This document shows, piece by piece, positions 30,671 to 37,545 of a stretch of 52,332 bases of DNA. Made by a program: the position numbers and the translations under genes. Source of the DNA: a virus. Each line of letters starts with the position of its first letter. Position 1 is the stretch's first letter. The stretch lies in the IMG/VR virus record IMGVR_UViG_3300035698_005240, positions 1 to 52,332 of that record. One strand, given 5' to 3'. A model generated the notes under the pieces. That model was not told the DNA's origin. It searched no databases and saw only the letters and a program-made list of their open reading frames with translations.

Positions 30671-30728
30671 TGGGGGTAAGTTATTGGAATCGAACCAAAT
30701 CTGCTACTGCCCTACCACTGGGCCATAC
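30671..30728 (-). other. tRNA-like element without anticodon arm (copy 1)
   Basis: 58 nt with D-arm GGCCCAGTGGTAGGGC, then only AGTAGCAGA before a T-arm with loop TTCGATT. The acceptor strands match at four of seven positions; a CCA is present. Near-copy of 30731-30786. Confidence 0.5.
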
Positions 30729-30730
30729 AT

Positions 30731-30786
30731 GAATCATGCTGCTGGAATCGAACCAGCTCTTCTACTGCCCTACCACTGGGCCAACT
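30731..30786 (-). other. tRNA-like element without anticodon arm (copy 2)
   Basis: The same D-arm as copy 1, AGTAGAAGA as the only linker, and a perfect T-arm GCTGG-TTCGATT-CCAGC. No matching acceptor strands and no CCA. The shared deletion of the anticodon arm shows duplication after, or selection for, the shortened form. Confidence 0.5.
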
Positions 30787-30796
30787 CACCATTGTT

Positions 30797-30880
30797 TGGT
30801 ACTCCTAGAGAGATTCGAACTCTCAATCCCTTCGGCCCTGATTTCTAAAACCAGTGTGTATACCATTCCACCACAGGAGC
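30797..30880 (-). tRNA. tRNA-Leu(TAG)
   Basis: Acceptor GCTCCTG/TAGGAGT, anticodon stem CTGGT/ATCAG with loop TTTAGAA, long variable arm, T-arm GAGAG-TTCGAAT-CTCTC, encoded CCA. Confidence 0.92.
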
Positions 30881-30885
30881 ATTAA

Positions 30886-31098
30886 TTATCCAAAACTTCT
30901 TCGGGCGTCTGCTTCGTTATCAAAAAGCCTGCAACCCCAATAAGTTAATTTTTCTTTTTTGTAAAAATTTTTGTGGTCTTTAAATTTTTCGTCACATGCA
31001 GCTTGAAAACTTTCTGCTGTGACGGTTCCGCACCACGTAGCATTACTTACTTGCCCTGTAGATATAAAGCCTTCACTCCATATTTCGTATTGCTGCAT
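30886..31098 (-). CDS. small conserved phage protein (YEIWSEGF family)
   Basis: 70 residues, MQQYEIWSEGFISTGQ then AESFQAACDEKF and a Trp/Cys-containing end. This pattern is common in small proteins of large lytic phages. Function unknown. Confidence 0.75.
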   Translation of the reverse strand: MQQYEIWSEGFISTGQVSNATWCGTVTAESFQAACDEKFKDHKNFYKKEKLTYWGCRLFDNEADARRSFG

Positions 31099-31099
31099 A

Positions 31100-31290
31100 A
31101 AATTACCTAAAGTATAATTAGACTAGGACTTACGTTACTTTTATTCGCCTCACAGTTACTTTTGTTCACTGCCTAGGGTCTGTTCTTTACCTACCGCCAT
31201 TATAGTCCGATGCGGTCGTCGCTCCCGATCAACGGGTTAGTATCTAGGAAGGTTTTTAATCCTTCTATCGCTTACGCGCCACCTACTAGA
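31100..31290 (-). ncRNA. structured RNA candidate upstream of tRNA-Tyr
   Basis: A 190-bp gap without genes. The - strand has hairpins GAAGG/CCTTC, CCCG/CGGG, GCG/CGC and CAGT/ACTG, and AGACCCTAGG can pair with CCTAGTCT (one bulge). No promoter of the usual type is seen. Confidence 0.4.
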
Positions 31291-31295
31291 GTAAT

Positions 31296-31381
31296 TGGTG
31301 AGGAGAGTAGGAATCGAACCTACCGTGTCCGAAGACTGGCGGGTTACAGCCGCCTTGCGCACCTTGCTAATCGTTCTCCCC
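31296..31381 (-). tRNA. tRNA-Tyr(GTA)
   Basis: Acceptor GGGGAGA/TCTCCTC, anticodon stem GGCGG/CCGCC with loop CTGTAAC, long variable arm, T-arm GTAGG-TTCGATT-CCTAC, encoded CCA. Confidence 0.94.
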
Positions 31382-31386
31382 GTGGT

Positions 31387-31686
31387 TTAGTAATATATTC
31401 CTGTTCCGAAAGCGTAAAGCTCACAGTTTGGGAACAGTTCCATCAATGTTTCTGCTTCGAGCTTTGTTATCTCTCTAATGGTAAAGTCTTTTAGCAGCTC
31501 GGACATGCCGACATAAAATATGTCTTCATTAGAGCCAAAGCCGAACGCTACTTCGTCATTATCGCTATGCTCAAACTCTTCTTTGAAGTTAGCTAGAGCA
31601 TTTGCCCACTGTGCTTCTGTCATTAAACGAAATGAGTTACAATCAAACTCGTCTGAGTAGTTACCTTCAAACTTTACTAAGAGCAT
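31387..31686 (-). CDS. small conserved acidic protein
   Basis: 99 residues; MLLVKFEGNYSDEFD at the start, EVAFGFGSNEDIF and a C-terminal CELYAFGTGIYY. Alpha/beta composition; the family is known to me only as hypothetical phage protein. It overlaps the next gene by 10 bp. Confidence 0.7.
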   Translation of the reverse strand: MLLVKFEGNYSDEFDCNSFRLMTEAQWANALANFKEEFEHSDNDEVAFGFGSNEDIFYVGMSELLKDFTIREITKLEAETLMELFPNCELYAFGTGIYY

Positions 31687-31904
31687 TTCAACTCCTTTTT
31701 TAAATCTAGGGCTATCTGCTCTCCAGCGAAGTATTCATAAACGTATAATAGTGCTTTAAACTCTTTCTTCGCTTCTTTAATATCTTTCTTGTAATAAAAC
31801 TTTTTAGCATGTACTAATTCTTGGTATGATAGTTTTATATTAAGTTTTAGTTCTTCACAAATTATATGGTCCACAGAAGCGTCTGTGATTGTTGCTGATG
31901 TCAT
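31677..31904 (-). CDS. small helical protein
   Basis: 75 residues, lysine/glutamate rich (AKKFYYKKDIKEAKKEFK). First gene after the promoter at 31932-31960. Function unknown. Confidence 0.65.
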   Translation of the reverse strand: MTSATITDASVDHIICEELKLNIKLSYQELVHAKKFYYKKDIKEAKKEFKALLYVYEYFAGEQIALDLKKELKCS

Positions 31905-31931
31905 TTTTTATTTCTCCGCATTTGAAAAACC

Positions 31932-31960
31932 ATTATACACCCGTTGCGATTGTTTGTCAA
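31932..31960 (-). promoter_or_regulatory. sigma-70 promoter for 31904 and below
   Basis: TTGACA, 17 bp, TATAAT on the - strand, between tRNA-Asn and the 31677-31904 gene. Confidence 0.88.
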
Positions 31961-31982
31961 GAACTAAATGACTTTCCTTATT

Positions 31983-32059
31983 TGGCTAGTAGCAGAGGAC
32001 TCGAACCTCCCACGTCCTGGTTAACAGCCAGGTGCCCCCACCTGGAGGGCCCGCTACCA
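31983..32059 (-). tRNA. tRNA-Asn(GTT)
   Basis: Acceptor TGGTAGC/GCTACTA, anticodon stem CCTGG/CCAGG with loop CTGTTAA, T-loop TTCGAGT, discriminator G, encoded CCA. Confidence 0.93.
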
Positions 32060-32079
32060 ATTAATTGTATTCATAAATT

Positions 32080-32155
32080 TGGTGGAACTGAAGGGAGTCG
32101 AACCCTCAACCTTCTCCTTGCAAAAGAGGTGCACTCCCAGTTGTGCTACAGCCCC
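32080..32155 (-). tRNA. tRNA-Ala(TGC)
   Basis: Acceptor GGGGCTG/CAGTTCC, anticodon loop TTTGCAA on a CCTCT/GGAGA stem (one mismatch), T-arm GAGGG-TTCGACT-CCCTT, encoded CCA. Confidence 0.88.
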
Positions 32156-32161
32156 AAATTC

Positions 32162-32314
32162 TTATTCTATCGTGTTTCTTATTAGGTCAAACTTTTCTGC
32201 TACTAACGCATCTATTTGCTGTTGTAGATCGGATATAGCTACGCTTAATGGTACTAAAGAGTGTACATCCATAGTTTTTGCCTGTTCACCTACCTTCTCT
32301 AATTCGTCAAACAT
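32162..32314 (-). CDS. small helical protein
   Basis: 50 residues, MFDELEKVGEQAKTMD and a coiled-coil-like LQQQIDALVAEKFDLI. GGAG precedes the ATG. It lies behind a terminator, so it depends on readthrough. Unknown function. Confidence 0.65.
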   Translation of the reverse strand: MFDELEKVGEQAKTMDVHSLVPLSVAISDLQQQIDALVAEKFDLIRNTIE

Positions 32315-32331
32315 TAATTTCTCCGATAAAA

Positions 32332-32358
32332 AAACCCGAGGTTTTGAGGCTCGGGTTT
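32332..32358 (-). terminator. intrinsic terminator after the 32389-32481 gene
   Basis: AAACCCGAG and CTCGGGTTT form a 9-bp stem with a 9-base loop, then TTTT on the - strand. Confidence 0.88.
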
Positions 32359-32388
32359 ATTGTTGATTAAGACATAAAGACTCTTACT

Positions 32389-32481
32389 TCAAACAAACAC
32401 CCTTTTTAAGCCAAGCTGATTCGCAAGCCCAATATACAAGGGGGCCGGTTGATTGCTTGGTAATGTCGCTTGAGTATTCAT
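32389..32481 (-). CDS. 30-residue peptide gene
   Basis: MNTQATLPSNQPAPLY then IGLANQLGLKRVFV. AAGGA lies seven bases before the ATG. It has its own promoter and terminator, making a compact one-gene unit. An overlapping frame ending YWACESAWLKKGVCLK lacks a canonical start and is the alternative reading. Confidence 0.5.
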   Translation of the reverse strand: MNTQATLPSNQPAPLYIGLANQLGLKRVFV

Positions 32482-32525
32482 TTTTAAATCCTTAAATCCT
32501 TGGTGTTTCTTAAGTTTATGAAGCT

Positions 32526-32554
32526 ATTATACGCACATTTGACCATACTGTCAA
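32526..32554 (-). promoter_or_regulatory. sigma-70 promoter for the 30-residue peptide unit
   Basis: TTGACA, 17 bp, TATAAT on the - strand; shares the flank TTTATGAAGCTATTATACG with promoters at 34412, 46074 and 47710. Confidence 0.88.
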
Positions 32555-32563
32555 GAAGTATTT

Positions 32564-33022
32564 TTAGGTGGGGAGGTCATAAATAGTAACATCGAAGCCT
32601 GCCAGAGCACTAGAGATTATACCCTGAACTACTTTCCAATCACCTCCTCCTCTGCCACATCCTATTCTAGGCATACCTATTTTTATTATTTCCAGCCCCT
32701 GTAAGGTATCGCCCATACAGAGAAGAGCTGAAAACATAGCTCTATAATCTGTATACTGAGTTGGGCCTTTTCCGTACCTATACTGAGAATAGAGGTTAAA
32801 TACCATACCACAGCGTACAAGAGCCTGTGTTGTAGTACCTAGTTTAGAGATATCGCCTTTGGTAGTTGCAGCATCAACCTCCCTTACTCCAGGAAAAGCG
32901 TTTGCAATTTGAGGCGCTATACCAGACTGCATAGTATTGAAACAATTAGTCTGGTGTGCTATAACATTAACTTCGCCTGCTAGGAAGGCATCAATTAAGT
33001 TTCCTTCTATATATTTAAGCAT
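32564..33022 (-). CDS. macro-domain (ADP-ribose-binding) protein
   Basis: 152 residues from the ATG at 33022 (MLKYIEGNLIDAF). VNVIAHQTNCFNTMQSGIAP forms the ADP-ribose pocket, IKIGMPRIGCGRGGGDW the phosphate loop. It resembles poly- or mono-ADP-ribose hydrolases/Appr-1p phosphatases. It may remove ADP-ribose placed by host defence or phage enzymes, or process tRNA-splicing-type phosphates; the substrate is not shown. Confidence 0.85.
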   Translation of the reverse strand: MLKYIEGNLIDAFLAGEVNVIAHQTNCFNTMQSGIAPQIANAFPGVREVDAATTKGDISKLGTTTQALVRCGMVFNLYSQYRYGKGPTQYTDYRAMFSALLCMGDTLQGLEIIKIGMPRIGCGRGGGDWKVVQGIISSALAGFDVTIYDLPT

Positions 33023-33091
33023 CTTCTGGGGTATCCGTATTAAAAGAACCTCTCCATAGCCCGAAGGAAAGAGGGAGAGGTTGTGTTTGTT

Positions 33092-33168
33092 TGGCAAGTC
33101 GTGAGGGAATCGAACCCCCGTTGCAGGCGTTTGGAGTGCCGCGTGTTTCCATTTTTCACTAACAACTC
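33092..33168 (-). tRNA. tRNA-Trp(CCA)
   Basis: Acceptor GAGTTGT/ACGACTT, D-arm GTGAAAAATGGAAACAC, anticodon loop CTCCAAA (stem imperfect at both ends), T-arm GGGGG-TTCGATT-CCCTC, discriminator G, encoded CCA. Confidence 0.85.
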
Positions 33169-33178
33169 ATTGATTTTA

Positions 33179-33685
33179 CTAGGCTGCGTTTTGTTCTCGT
33201 AGAACGCGGTCCAGCCGGTCTGCGGTAAAGGAAGCTGCGAATGCATCAGGTTTGGCTAGAGGCATAACATTAATTGTACCCATTACCATACCGATAGCAG
33301 CTTTCAAGGCACAAGAGCTGCCTTCGCTTTCTTTAGGATTAATATCTAGGTGAACCTCTGGCTCGAAACCATACTCTACCATGATGTCTTCTGTACGCTG
33401 GTACATTTCGATAGCTTGAGTAGTCTCTCGAATCATGCGATTAAAGGGCTTGTTTAGCCGCTCTACAGGGGCAGGTTCACGGAGAACTTCTCCGAATACT
33501 TTACACCCGTGGCAACCATCAATGTGAACTACAATAGCTACGCAGTATTCTACAACATCAACTCCGCGTACTCTAAAACACTCTGAATCTGACCCGATGT
33601 ATACTTTAGTTTCAGGCGAGCAAGTGCTAAGAAAGCTTTCTAGCTCCCTAGTTTTTAATGGTCGTCTTAGTTCTGATGTAGACAT
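33179..33685 (-). CDS. RNase H-like protein (YkuK/DUF458 type)
   Basis: 168 residues. KVYIGSDSEC near residue 28, YCVAIVVHIDGCHGCKVFG and LDINPKESEGSS follow the DUF458 (YkuK) pattern, an RNase H-like fold. The acidic residues D33, D35 and D115 could be catalytic. Role unknown. Stop codon of the upstream small gene overlaps its ATG. Confidence 0.8.
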   Translation of the reverse strand: MSTSELRRPLKTRELESFLSTCSPETKVYIGSDSECFRVRGVDVVEYCVAIVVHIDGCHGCKVFGEVLREPAPVERLNKPFNRMIRETTQAIEMYQRTEDIMVEYGFEPEVHLDINPKESEGSSCALKAAIGMVMGTINVMPLAKPDAFAASFTADRLDRVLREQNAA

Positions 33686-33861
33686 TATTTTAACTCCAGC
33701 TCTACGATTTCGGCATAGAGATGCGCTGATTTATCATTTTCGTTCTTTTGTCGCTGTATTTTTAAAGCGGCAAGTGCCTGCTTTTCATCACTGTATAAGC
33801 CTGCATTACCATACGGGCCTTCATAAATGTTTCCGTACTCTACTAAATAAACTTTCGGCAT
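33685..33861 (-). CDS. small protein, 58 residues
   Basis: MPKVYLVEYGNIYEGPYG then a helical SDEKQALAALKIQRQK. Stop overlaps the next start (TAATG). The opening xVYLVEYGxIYEG pattern is shared with small phage proteins of unknown role. Confidence 0.7.
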   Translation of the reverse strand: MPKVYLVEYGNIYEGPYGNAGLYSDEKQALAALKIQRQKNENDKSAHLYAEIVELELK

Positions 33862-33875
33862 TATAATAGCTTATT

Positions 33876-33962
33876 TGGAGGAAGATGAGGGGGTTGAACC
33901 CTCGTACCCTTTCGAGCGCCTCTAATTAGCAATCAGGCACATTACCACTCTGTCAATCTTCC
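33876..33962 (-). tRNA. tRNA-Ser(GCT)
   Basis: Acceptor GGAAGAT/ATCTTCC, anticodon loop TTGCTAA, long variable arm, T-arm GAGGG-TTCAACC-CCCTC, encoded CCA. Confidence 0.88.
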
Positions 33963-34033
33963 GTTAATTTTGTACCGCCATTAAAGTCCCTAGGCGGAGT
34001 TGTGGACTACTCATCCCGAGAAGGAGAGAGGTT

Positions 34034-34108
34034 TGGAACGGATTAGGGGACTCGAACCCCTGACGAACTGGGTGGAAACCAGACACTCTGCCGCTGAGCT
34101 AAACCCGC
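34034..34108 (-). tRNA. tRNA-Gly(TCC)
   Basis: Acceptor GCGGGTT/AATCCGT, D-arm TAGCTCAGCGGCAGAGT, anticodon stem CTGG/CCAG with loop TTTCCAC, T-arm AGGGG-TTCGAGT-CCCCT, encoded CCA. A CCGCC/GGCGG hairpin lies in the gap behind it (33973-33997). Confidence 0.93.
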
Positions 34109-34109
34109 A

Positions 34110-34382
34110 TTAATCTTTTTCTTGGTAAATATGGTACACTTCAGCTATCTCTGTTATGATTACCGTATCTATAAACTCTAGGTCCATAAATCCAGGTACT
34201 TTATAACCTGTCGGGAAGATGTAAATAGTTCTACCTGTAAACACTTTATCGTCAGGGTCTACTTCGGCCCATATAGATATTCGGCCTTTTATAGAACCTG
34301 CTGACAGTATCTTAGCACTAGAGGATAACTGTACTTGCTGCTTTGCGATTATGCTGAGGTCGTACTTGTAAATTGTCTTCAT
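34110..34382 (-). CDS. conserved small beta-rich phage protein
   Basis: 90 residues. MKTIYKYDLSI, AKILSAGSIKGRISIWAEVDP and TGYKVPGFMDLEFIDTV match a widespread hypothetical phage family (DUF7352-like). First gene after the promoter at 34412-34440. Confidence 0.75.
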   Translation of the reverse strand: MKTIYKYDLSIIAKQQVQLSSSAKILSAGSIKGRISIWAEVDPDDKVFTGRTIYIFPTGYKVPGFMDLEFIDTVIITEIAEVYHIYQEKD

Positions 34383-34411
34383 CTGTGCCTCTTTCTCAAG
34401 TTTATGAAGCT

Positions 34412-34440
34412 ATTATACGGACTTTTAAGCAGGCTGTCAA
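34412..34440 (-). promoter_or_regulatory. sigma-70 promoter for the 34382 unit
   Basis: TTGACA, 17 bp, TATAAT on the - strand, just after the endolysin stop. Confidence 0.88.
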
Positions 34441-34451
34441 GAACTTTTTAA

Positions 34452-34919
34452 TTACCAGCTCACTTCTATATGAGGCAAATCTACGAAAGGTTCTCTACCT
34501 TGCGACTTTCGTAACTCTATGTACTCTCTGCTGGCTTCTTCTGCCGTGCCATTGTACTTAGTTATGTCAGGGATGTGCCATGCGCCTCCCCATCGAATAG
34601 GTAGCTCTACATTTGTAGCTATCTCTATAAGACAGTCTAGCAGCTCGTAGTAAACATCAGGCTCCCAGGTTCCTTTGCCTTGTTTATAGGCTCTAAGGTC
34701 TACAGCTCTACCGTCCAAGTGTTTAGAGTTCATAGTCTGACTTGCTCCGGACTTTACGTTCTCTCTTTGGGTTTCTATCGTTTTTACTCCTGCTAAGACA
34801 GCAAAGTCTATAGGGGTTCTATCTATGCCTATATAAAGTAAGGCTCTTAAGGGCTTTACAACCCCGCTGAGATTTTCTAGAGAAAACTCACTTAGTTTAA
34901 AGTTGTTTAGCTTGAACAT
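34452..34919 (-). CDS. endolysin, M15-family L-alanyl-D-glutamate peptidase (T5 type)
   Basis: 155 residues. SKHLDGRAVDLRAY gives the HxxxxxxD zinc ligands and DLPHIEV the third histidine; the fold is that of VanY/T5 Lys. It cuts the peptidoglycan stem peptide at lysis. It overlaps the holin-like gene by one base (TAATG). Confidence 0.92.
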   Translation of the reverse strand: MFKLNNFKLSEFSLENLSGVVKPLRALLYIGIDRTPIDFAVLAGVKTIETQRENVKSGASQTMNSKHLDGRAVDLRAYKQGKGTWEPDVYYELLDCLIEIATNVELPIRWGGAWHIPDITKYNGTAEEASREYIELRKSQGREPFVDLPHIEVSW

Positions 34920-35302
34920 TAACTCTCCTTAGGCGGCTTAACTCTCGTTTTGTTAAACCCAATAGCCGACCTAACTCCAAAAGAAGCTGCGACAATTACA
35001 CTTAAAGTATACTGATACCATTCTGGCATGTTTGTTAAGACTACAAACCCTGCTTGAACATAAACAACCATGCCAGGTATAAATGCCATTATTAAAGGTA
35101 TGCTAAATAACAGGGTTAGCCACTCGTCTTTCCAGCTTGTGCCCGAATTCTTAGCCATTACGTATTCCCAGTCTGCTACGCTTTCTGCAGCTGTTACCAT
35201 TACTCTTGCTTCTGCCTCTGCTCTTGCTTTAATCTTGGTATTACGGCCTTCTATCCAAGTCATGCCTAGCTTGGCTAGGCTATTAAATATAAATCCCCAC
35301 AT
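34919..35302 (-). CDS. holin-like membrane protein
   Basis: 127 residues from the ATG at 35302, seven bases behind AGGAG. An N-terminal amphipathic helix, a charged middle (KARAEAEARVM), WKDEWLTLLFSIPLIMAFIP, and at least two further hydrophobic helices. Position before the endolysin supports a holin; the subtype is not certain. Confidence 0.75.
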   Translation of the reverse strand: MWGFIFNSLAKLGMTWIEGRNTKIKARAEAEARVMVTAAESVADWEYVMAKNSGTSWKDEWLTLLFSIPLIMAFIPGMVVYVQAGFVVLTNMPEWYQYTLSVIVAASFGVRSAIGFNKTRVKPPKES

Positions 35303-35336
35303 GGGCAATCTCCTTTCTTTCCTTTAGGTTTAAAAC

Positions 35337-35510
35337 CTACTGTTCTCCTTCTTCCTCTTCTAGGTCTATCAATCCCTCTTCATATAGATGAGTTACTGCT
35401 AACGCTATGCCTTCCTTTTTCCCTAAAGACCAAGAGGAAGCCCCTACCCCAAAGATACAGACAGCTGATATTACTATACTAGTCATACTAGTCATACTAG
35501 GCCAATCCAA
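35337..35510 (-). CDS. small membrane protein of the lysis unit, TTG start
   Basis: 57 residues: one hydrophobic helix (IVISAVCIFGVGAS) followed by SWSLGKKEGIALAV and an acidic end. TTG at 35510 lies seven bases behind AAGGAG; internal ATGs are weaker. This family is common beside phage lysis genes. Confidence 0.7.
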   Translation of the reverse strand: MDWPSMTSMTSIVISAVCIFGVGASSWSLGKKEGIALAVTHLYEEGLIDLEEEEGEQ

Positions 35511-35550
35511 ATTTATTCTCCTTGTAGTTAATTATATCTCTCAGTGTACT

Positions 35551-35579
35551 ATTATAGTTAAGTTTAACATAAATGTCAA
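35551..35579 (-). promoter_or_regulatory. sigma-70 promoter for the lysis unit
   Basis: TTGACA, 17 bp, TATAAT on the - strand; diverges from the + promoter at 35610-35638. Confidence 0.88.
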
Positions 35580-35609
35580 GAAATTTTTTTTGCATTCTTT
35601 AAAAATACC

Positions 35610-35638
35610 TTGACAAAACTCCTTAACGGTCGTATAAT
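35610..35638 (+). promoter_or_regulatory. sigma-70 promoter, start of the + small-gene array
   Basis: TTGACA, 17 bp, TATAAT. The ATG of the next gene begins 7 bp after the -10, about where transcription should start, so the mRNA is probably leaderless. Confidence 0.88.
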
Positions 35639-35645
35639 ATACAGT

Positions 35646-35822
35646 ATGAAAATTTATAAAAACAAGCCTTGGCACGATGGAGAACGTAAAATCCTACAAG
35701 AAAACTATCTATCAGTAAGTGTAGAGGAACTAACAATTTTATTACCTGGACGTACTACTAACTCTATTTACAAGCAAGTAGGTAGTATGCGTAAAAGGGG
35801 TTGGAAATTCAAAGCAAAATAA
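35646..35822 (+). CDS. small Myb/SANT-like DNA-binding protein
   Basis: 58 residues. KPWHDGERKILQENYL, VEELTILLPGRTTNSIYKQ and a basic end (RKRGWKFKAK) match one SANT/Myb module: tryptophan plus acid in helix 1 and GRTxNSI in the recognition helix. Likely leaderless and the first product of the array, so a candidate early regulator. Confidence 0.8.
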   Translation: MKIYKNKPWHDGERKILQENYLSVSVEELTILLPGRTTNSIYKQVGSMRKRGWKFKAK

Positions 35823-35833
35823 GGACCAAGAAG

Positions 35834-36124
35834 ATGAACAGAGAAGAAATGTTGTTAACTCAACTAAGCGAAGAATGTGGTGAACTTGTGCAGATTATCT
35901 CTAAGATACAGCGTTTCGGTAGAGATAATATATGCCCAGGTATGACTAAGACTAACTCTGAGAGACTTACAGAGGAGTTTAATGATTTGCTAGGCATAGG
36001 TTTTATGCTTACAGAAGACGGCTACAAACTTAGCCCTAACACTGTGTCAATTCACGCCAAGACACTGAAAGTTGAAAGATACCTTGAATTTTCTAAGCAA
36101 CTAGGAACTCTTACAGATGATTAG
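35834..36124 (+). CDS. MazG-like NTP pyrophosphohydrolase
   Basis: 96 residues from ATG 35834, behind AAGGACC. QLSEECGELVQIISKIQRFG and RLTEEFNDLLGIGF show the paired ExxE and ExxD motifs of all-alpha NTP pyrophosphatases. Second of three in the window. Confidence 0.85.
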   Translation: MNREEMLLTQLSEECGELVQIISKIQRFGRDNICPGMTKTNSERLTEEFNDLLGIGFMLTEDGYKLSPNTVSIHAKTLKVERYLEFSKQLGTLTDD

Positions 36125-36467
36125 TAAAAAAGACATAGACGACCTCAAAGATTACTTAGCCTCAGAAGGTATACCTGTAGAGGTAAGAAAGAGGATATGG
36201 TTTTTTATAGACAAAGTATCTGACTTGATAGAAGTTAACAAGTCTTTGGTGGCTGGTATGAAGGGAGCACAGAAAAGTACAAATTTGTGCCTAGAAAAAA
36301 CTTACCAAGCCGTAATCAAATACACCTGCCTAAAAGAACAGTACGCTGAATATGCTGATATTAGCTGTGATGCTATAGAAGAATGGGCTGTTGCTGAAGC
36401 AAATAAACAGCTCCTAATTCTATCAGGCAAAGAATTTTCTACGTTTGAATCTGACCTGCTACACTAA
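36117..36467 (+). CDS. hypothetical helical protein, 116 residues
   Basis: Overlaps the MazG-like gene by 8 bp. Mostly helical with a conserved-looking DKVSDLIEVNKSLVAGMKGA. No recognised domain. Confidence 0.7.
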   Translation: MISKKDIDDLKDYLASEGIPVEVRKRIWFFIDKVSDLIEVNKSLVAGMKGAQKSTNLCLEKTYQAVIKYTCLKEQYAEYADISCDAIEEWAVAEANKQLLILSGKEFSTFESDLLH

Positions 36468-36484
36468 GATGTTTGAAATACTTC

Positions 36485-36513
36485 TTGACAAACAACCCGA
36501 ACAGAGGTATAAT
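36485..36513 (+). promoter_or_regulatory. sigma-70 promoter for the bS21 unit
   Basis: TTGACA, 17 bp, TATAAT, 45 bp before the 36559 gene. Confidence 0.88.
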
Positions 36514-36558
36514 ATCTTCTGAAATTTAGAAACCCAACAAAATAATTAAGGAATTAAA

Positions 36559-36774
36559 ATGGCACACCGAAAAACACGAAAGTCTCGCACTAGCAAAGGC
36601 ATCCATGGCTCTCCTTCTAAGGTAGGAAAGAAAGATGGTATGGCTCGACTGTTAAACCAGTTGGATGCTTATCTAAAAGGCAAGAACACACGAGTTACTG
36701 TTGAAGGCAAAGAGTCCAACAGAGCTTTTCATAAAGTAGACGGCAGTGAGCTGTTTGCAGTAAAAGGGAAGTAG
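36559..36774 (+). CDS. basic protein upstream of bS21
   Basis: 71 residues, very basic N-terminus (MAHRKTRKSRTSKGIHGS). AAGGAA precedes the ATG. It is co-transcribed with bS21 and ends one codon before it, suggesting an RNA- or ribosome-related role (inference). Confidence 0.7.
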   Translation: MAHRKTRKSRTSKGIHGSPSKVGKKDGMARLLNQLDAYLKGKNTRVTVEGKESNRAFHKVDGSELFAVKGK

Positions 36775-36963
36775 ATGAAAGTATCAGTAAGGAACGGAAA
36801 CATTGAGCAGGCTTTGCGAAGTCTTAAACGAAAAGTACAAGACGATGGTATGCTCAATGTAGTCAGGTCTAAAGAATTTTTTGAGAAACCCTGTGATAAG
36901 CGCACTAGAAAAAGACAGGCGGCTTTAGTTAGGGAAAGGAAACGAAACGATGGTGATAAGTAA
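36775..36963 (+). CDS. rpsU: ribosomal protein bS21 homologue
   Basis: 62 residues. MKVSVRNGNIEQALRSLKRK, GMLNVVRSKEFFEKP and the basic RTRKRQAALVRERKR align along the whole length with bacterial S21 (V-x-NE-x-x-xALR-x-KR, EF(Y/F)EKP). In the ribosome bS21 sits on the 30S platform near the anti-Shine-Dalgarno sequence and affects initiation. A phage copy may replace the host protein and favour phage messages. Starts directly after the upstream stop (TAGATG). Confidence 0.88.
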   Translation: MKVSVRNGNIEQALRSLKRKVQDDGMLNVVRSKEFFEKPCDKRTRKRQAALVRERKRNDGDK

Positions 36964-37171
36964 CTTCAGAGACCTTAAAGTTTACGACGAGAACTTATCT
37001 ACAGCTTTAGTAGACATTACGAAAACACACTGGTTTTCTACAAAAACGGAAACCCGCACGGTAGCATTAGAGACTTTTTGCTGGCGCTTTGCAAATACAG
37101 GCAGATTCTGCCCAGGAAGGCAGGTAGACATACTTGCCGCAAAATACAAGGAAGAAAATGAAGCTAACTAA
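36950..37171 (+). CDS. hypothetical protein, 73 residues
   Basis: Overlaps bS21 by 14 bp. DLKVYDENLSTALVDITKTH and ALETFCWRFANTGRFCPGRQ; not recognised. Overlaps the next gene too. Confidence 0.65.
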   Translation: MVISNFRDLKVYDENLSTALVDITKTHWFSTKTETRTVALETFCWRFANTGRFCPGRQVDILAAKYKEENEAN

Positions 37172-37544
37172 TTTTGAGAAAGTAGAAGATTTTATGACCA
37201 CAATGGGCCAAGAAGTTAAGACATTGCCCGAACTCCCAGACCCAGCCATAGTAGAAATGCGACTGGACTTAATCCGCGAAGAAGTTACAGAGCTTGAAGA
37301 AGCTGTATCAAAAGGATGCTTAGTAGAAATTGCTGACGCCCTTGCAGATATTATATATGTATCTTACGGAATGGGACATGCTTGCGGCCTTGACATAGAT
37401 GCCTGTACAGATGAAGTACATGACTCAAATATGTCTAAGCTAGAAGATGGAATTGTCTTATATAGAGACGACGGCAAGGTTTTGAAAGGCAGAGATTACT
37501 TTCCTCCAGACCTAGAAAAGGTCTTACAAATTAAAAAGGTGTAA
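37158..37544 (+). CDS. MazG/HisE-like NTP pyrophosphohydrolase
   Basis: 128 residues from ATG 37158 behind AAGGAAG. LIREEVTELEEAV and EIADALADIIYVSYG carry the metal motifs; DEVHDSNMSKL and DDGKVLKGRDYFPPDL are typical of the phage branch of this family. Third such enzyme here, with a different substrate pocket from the two others. Confidence 0.88.
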   Translation: MKLTNFEKVEDFMTTMGQEVKTLPELPDPAIVEMRLDLIREEVTELEEAVSKGCLVEIADALADIIYVSYGMGHACGLDIDACTDEVHDSNMSKLEDGIVLYRDDGKVLKGRDYFPPDLEKVLQIKKV

Positions 37545-37545
37545 C

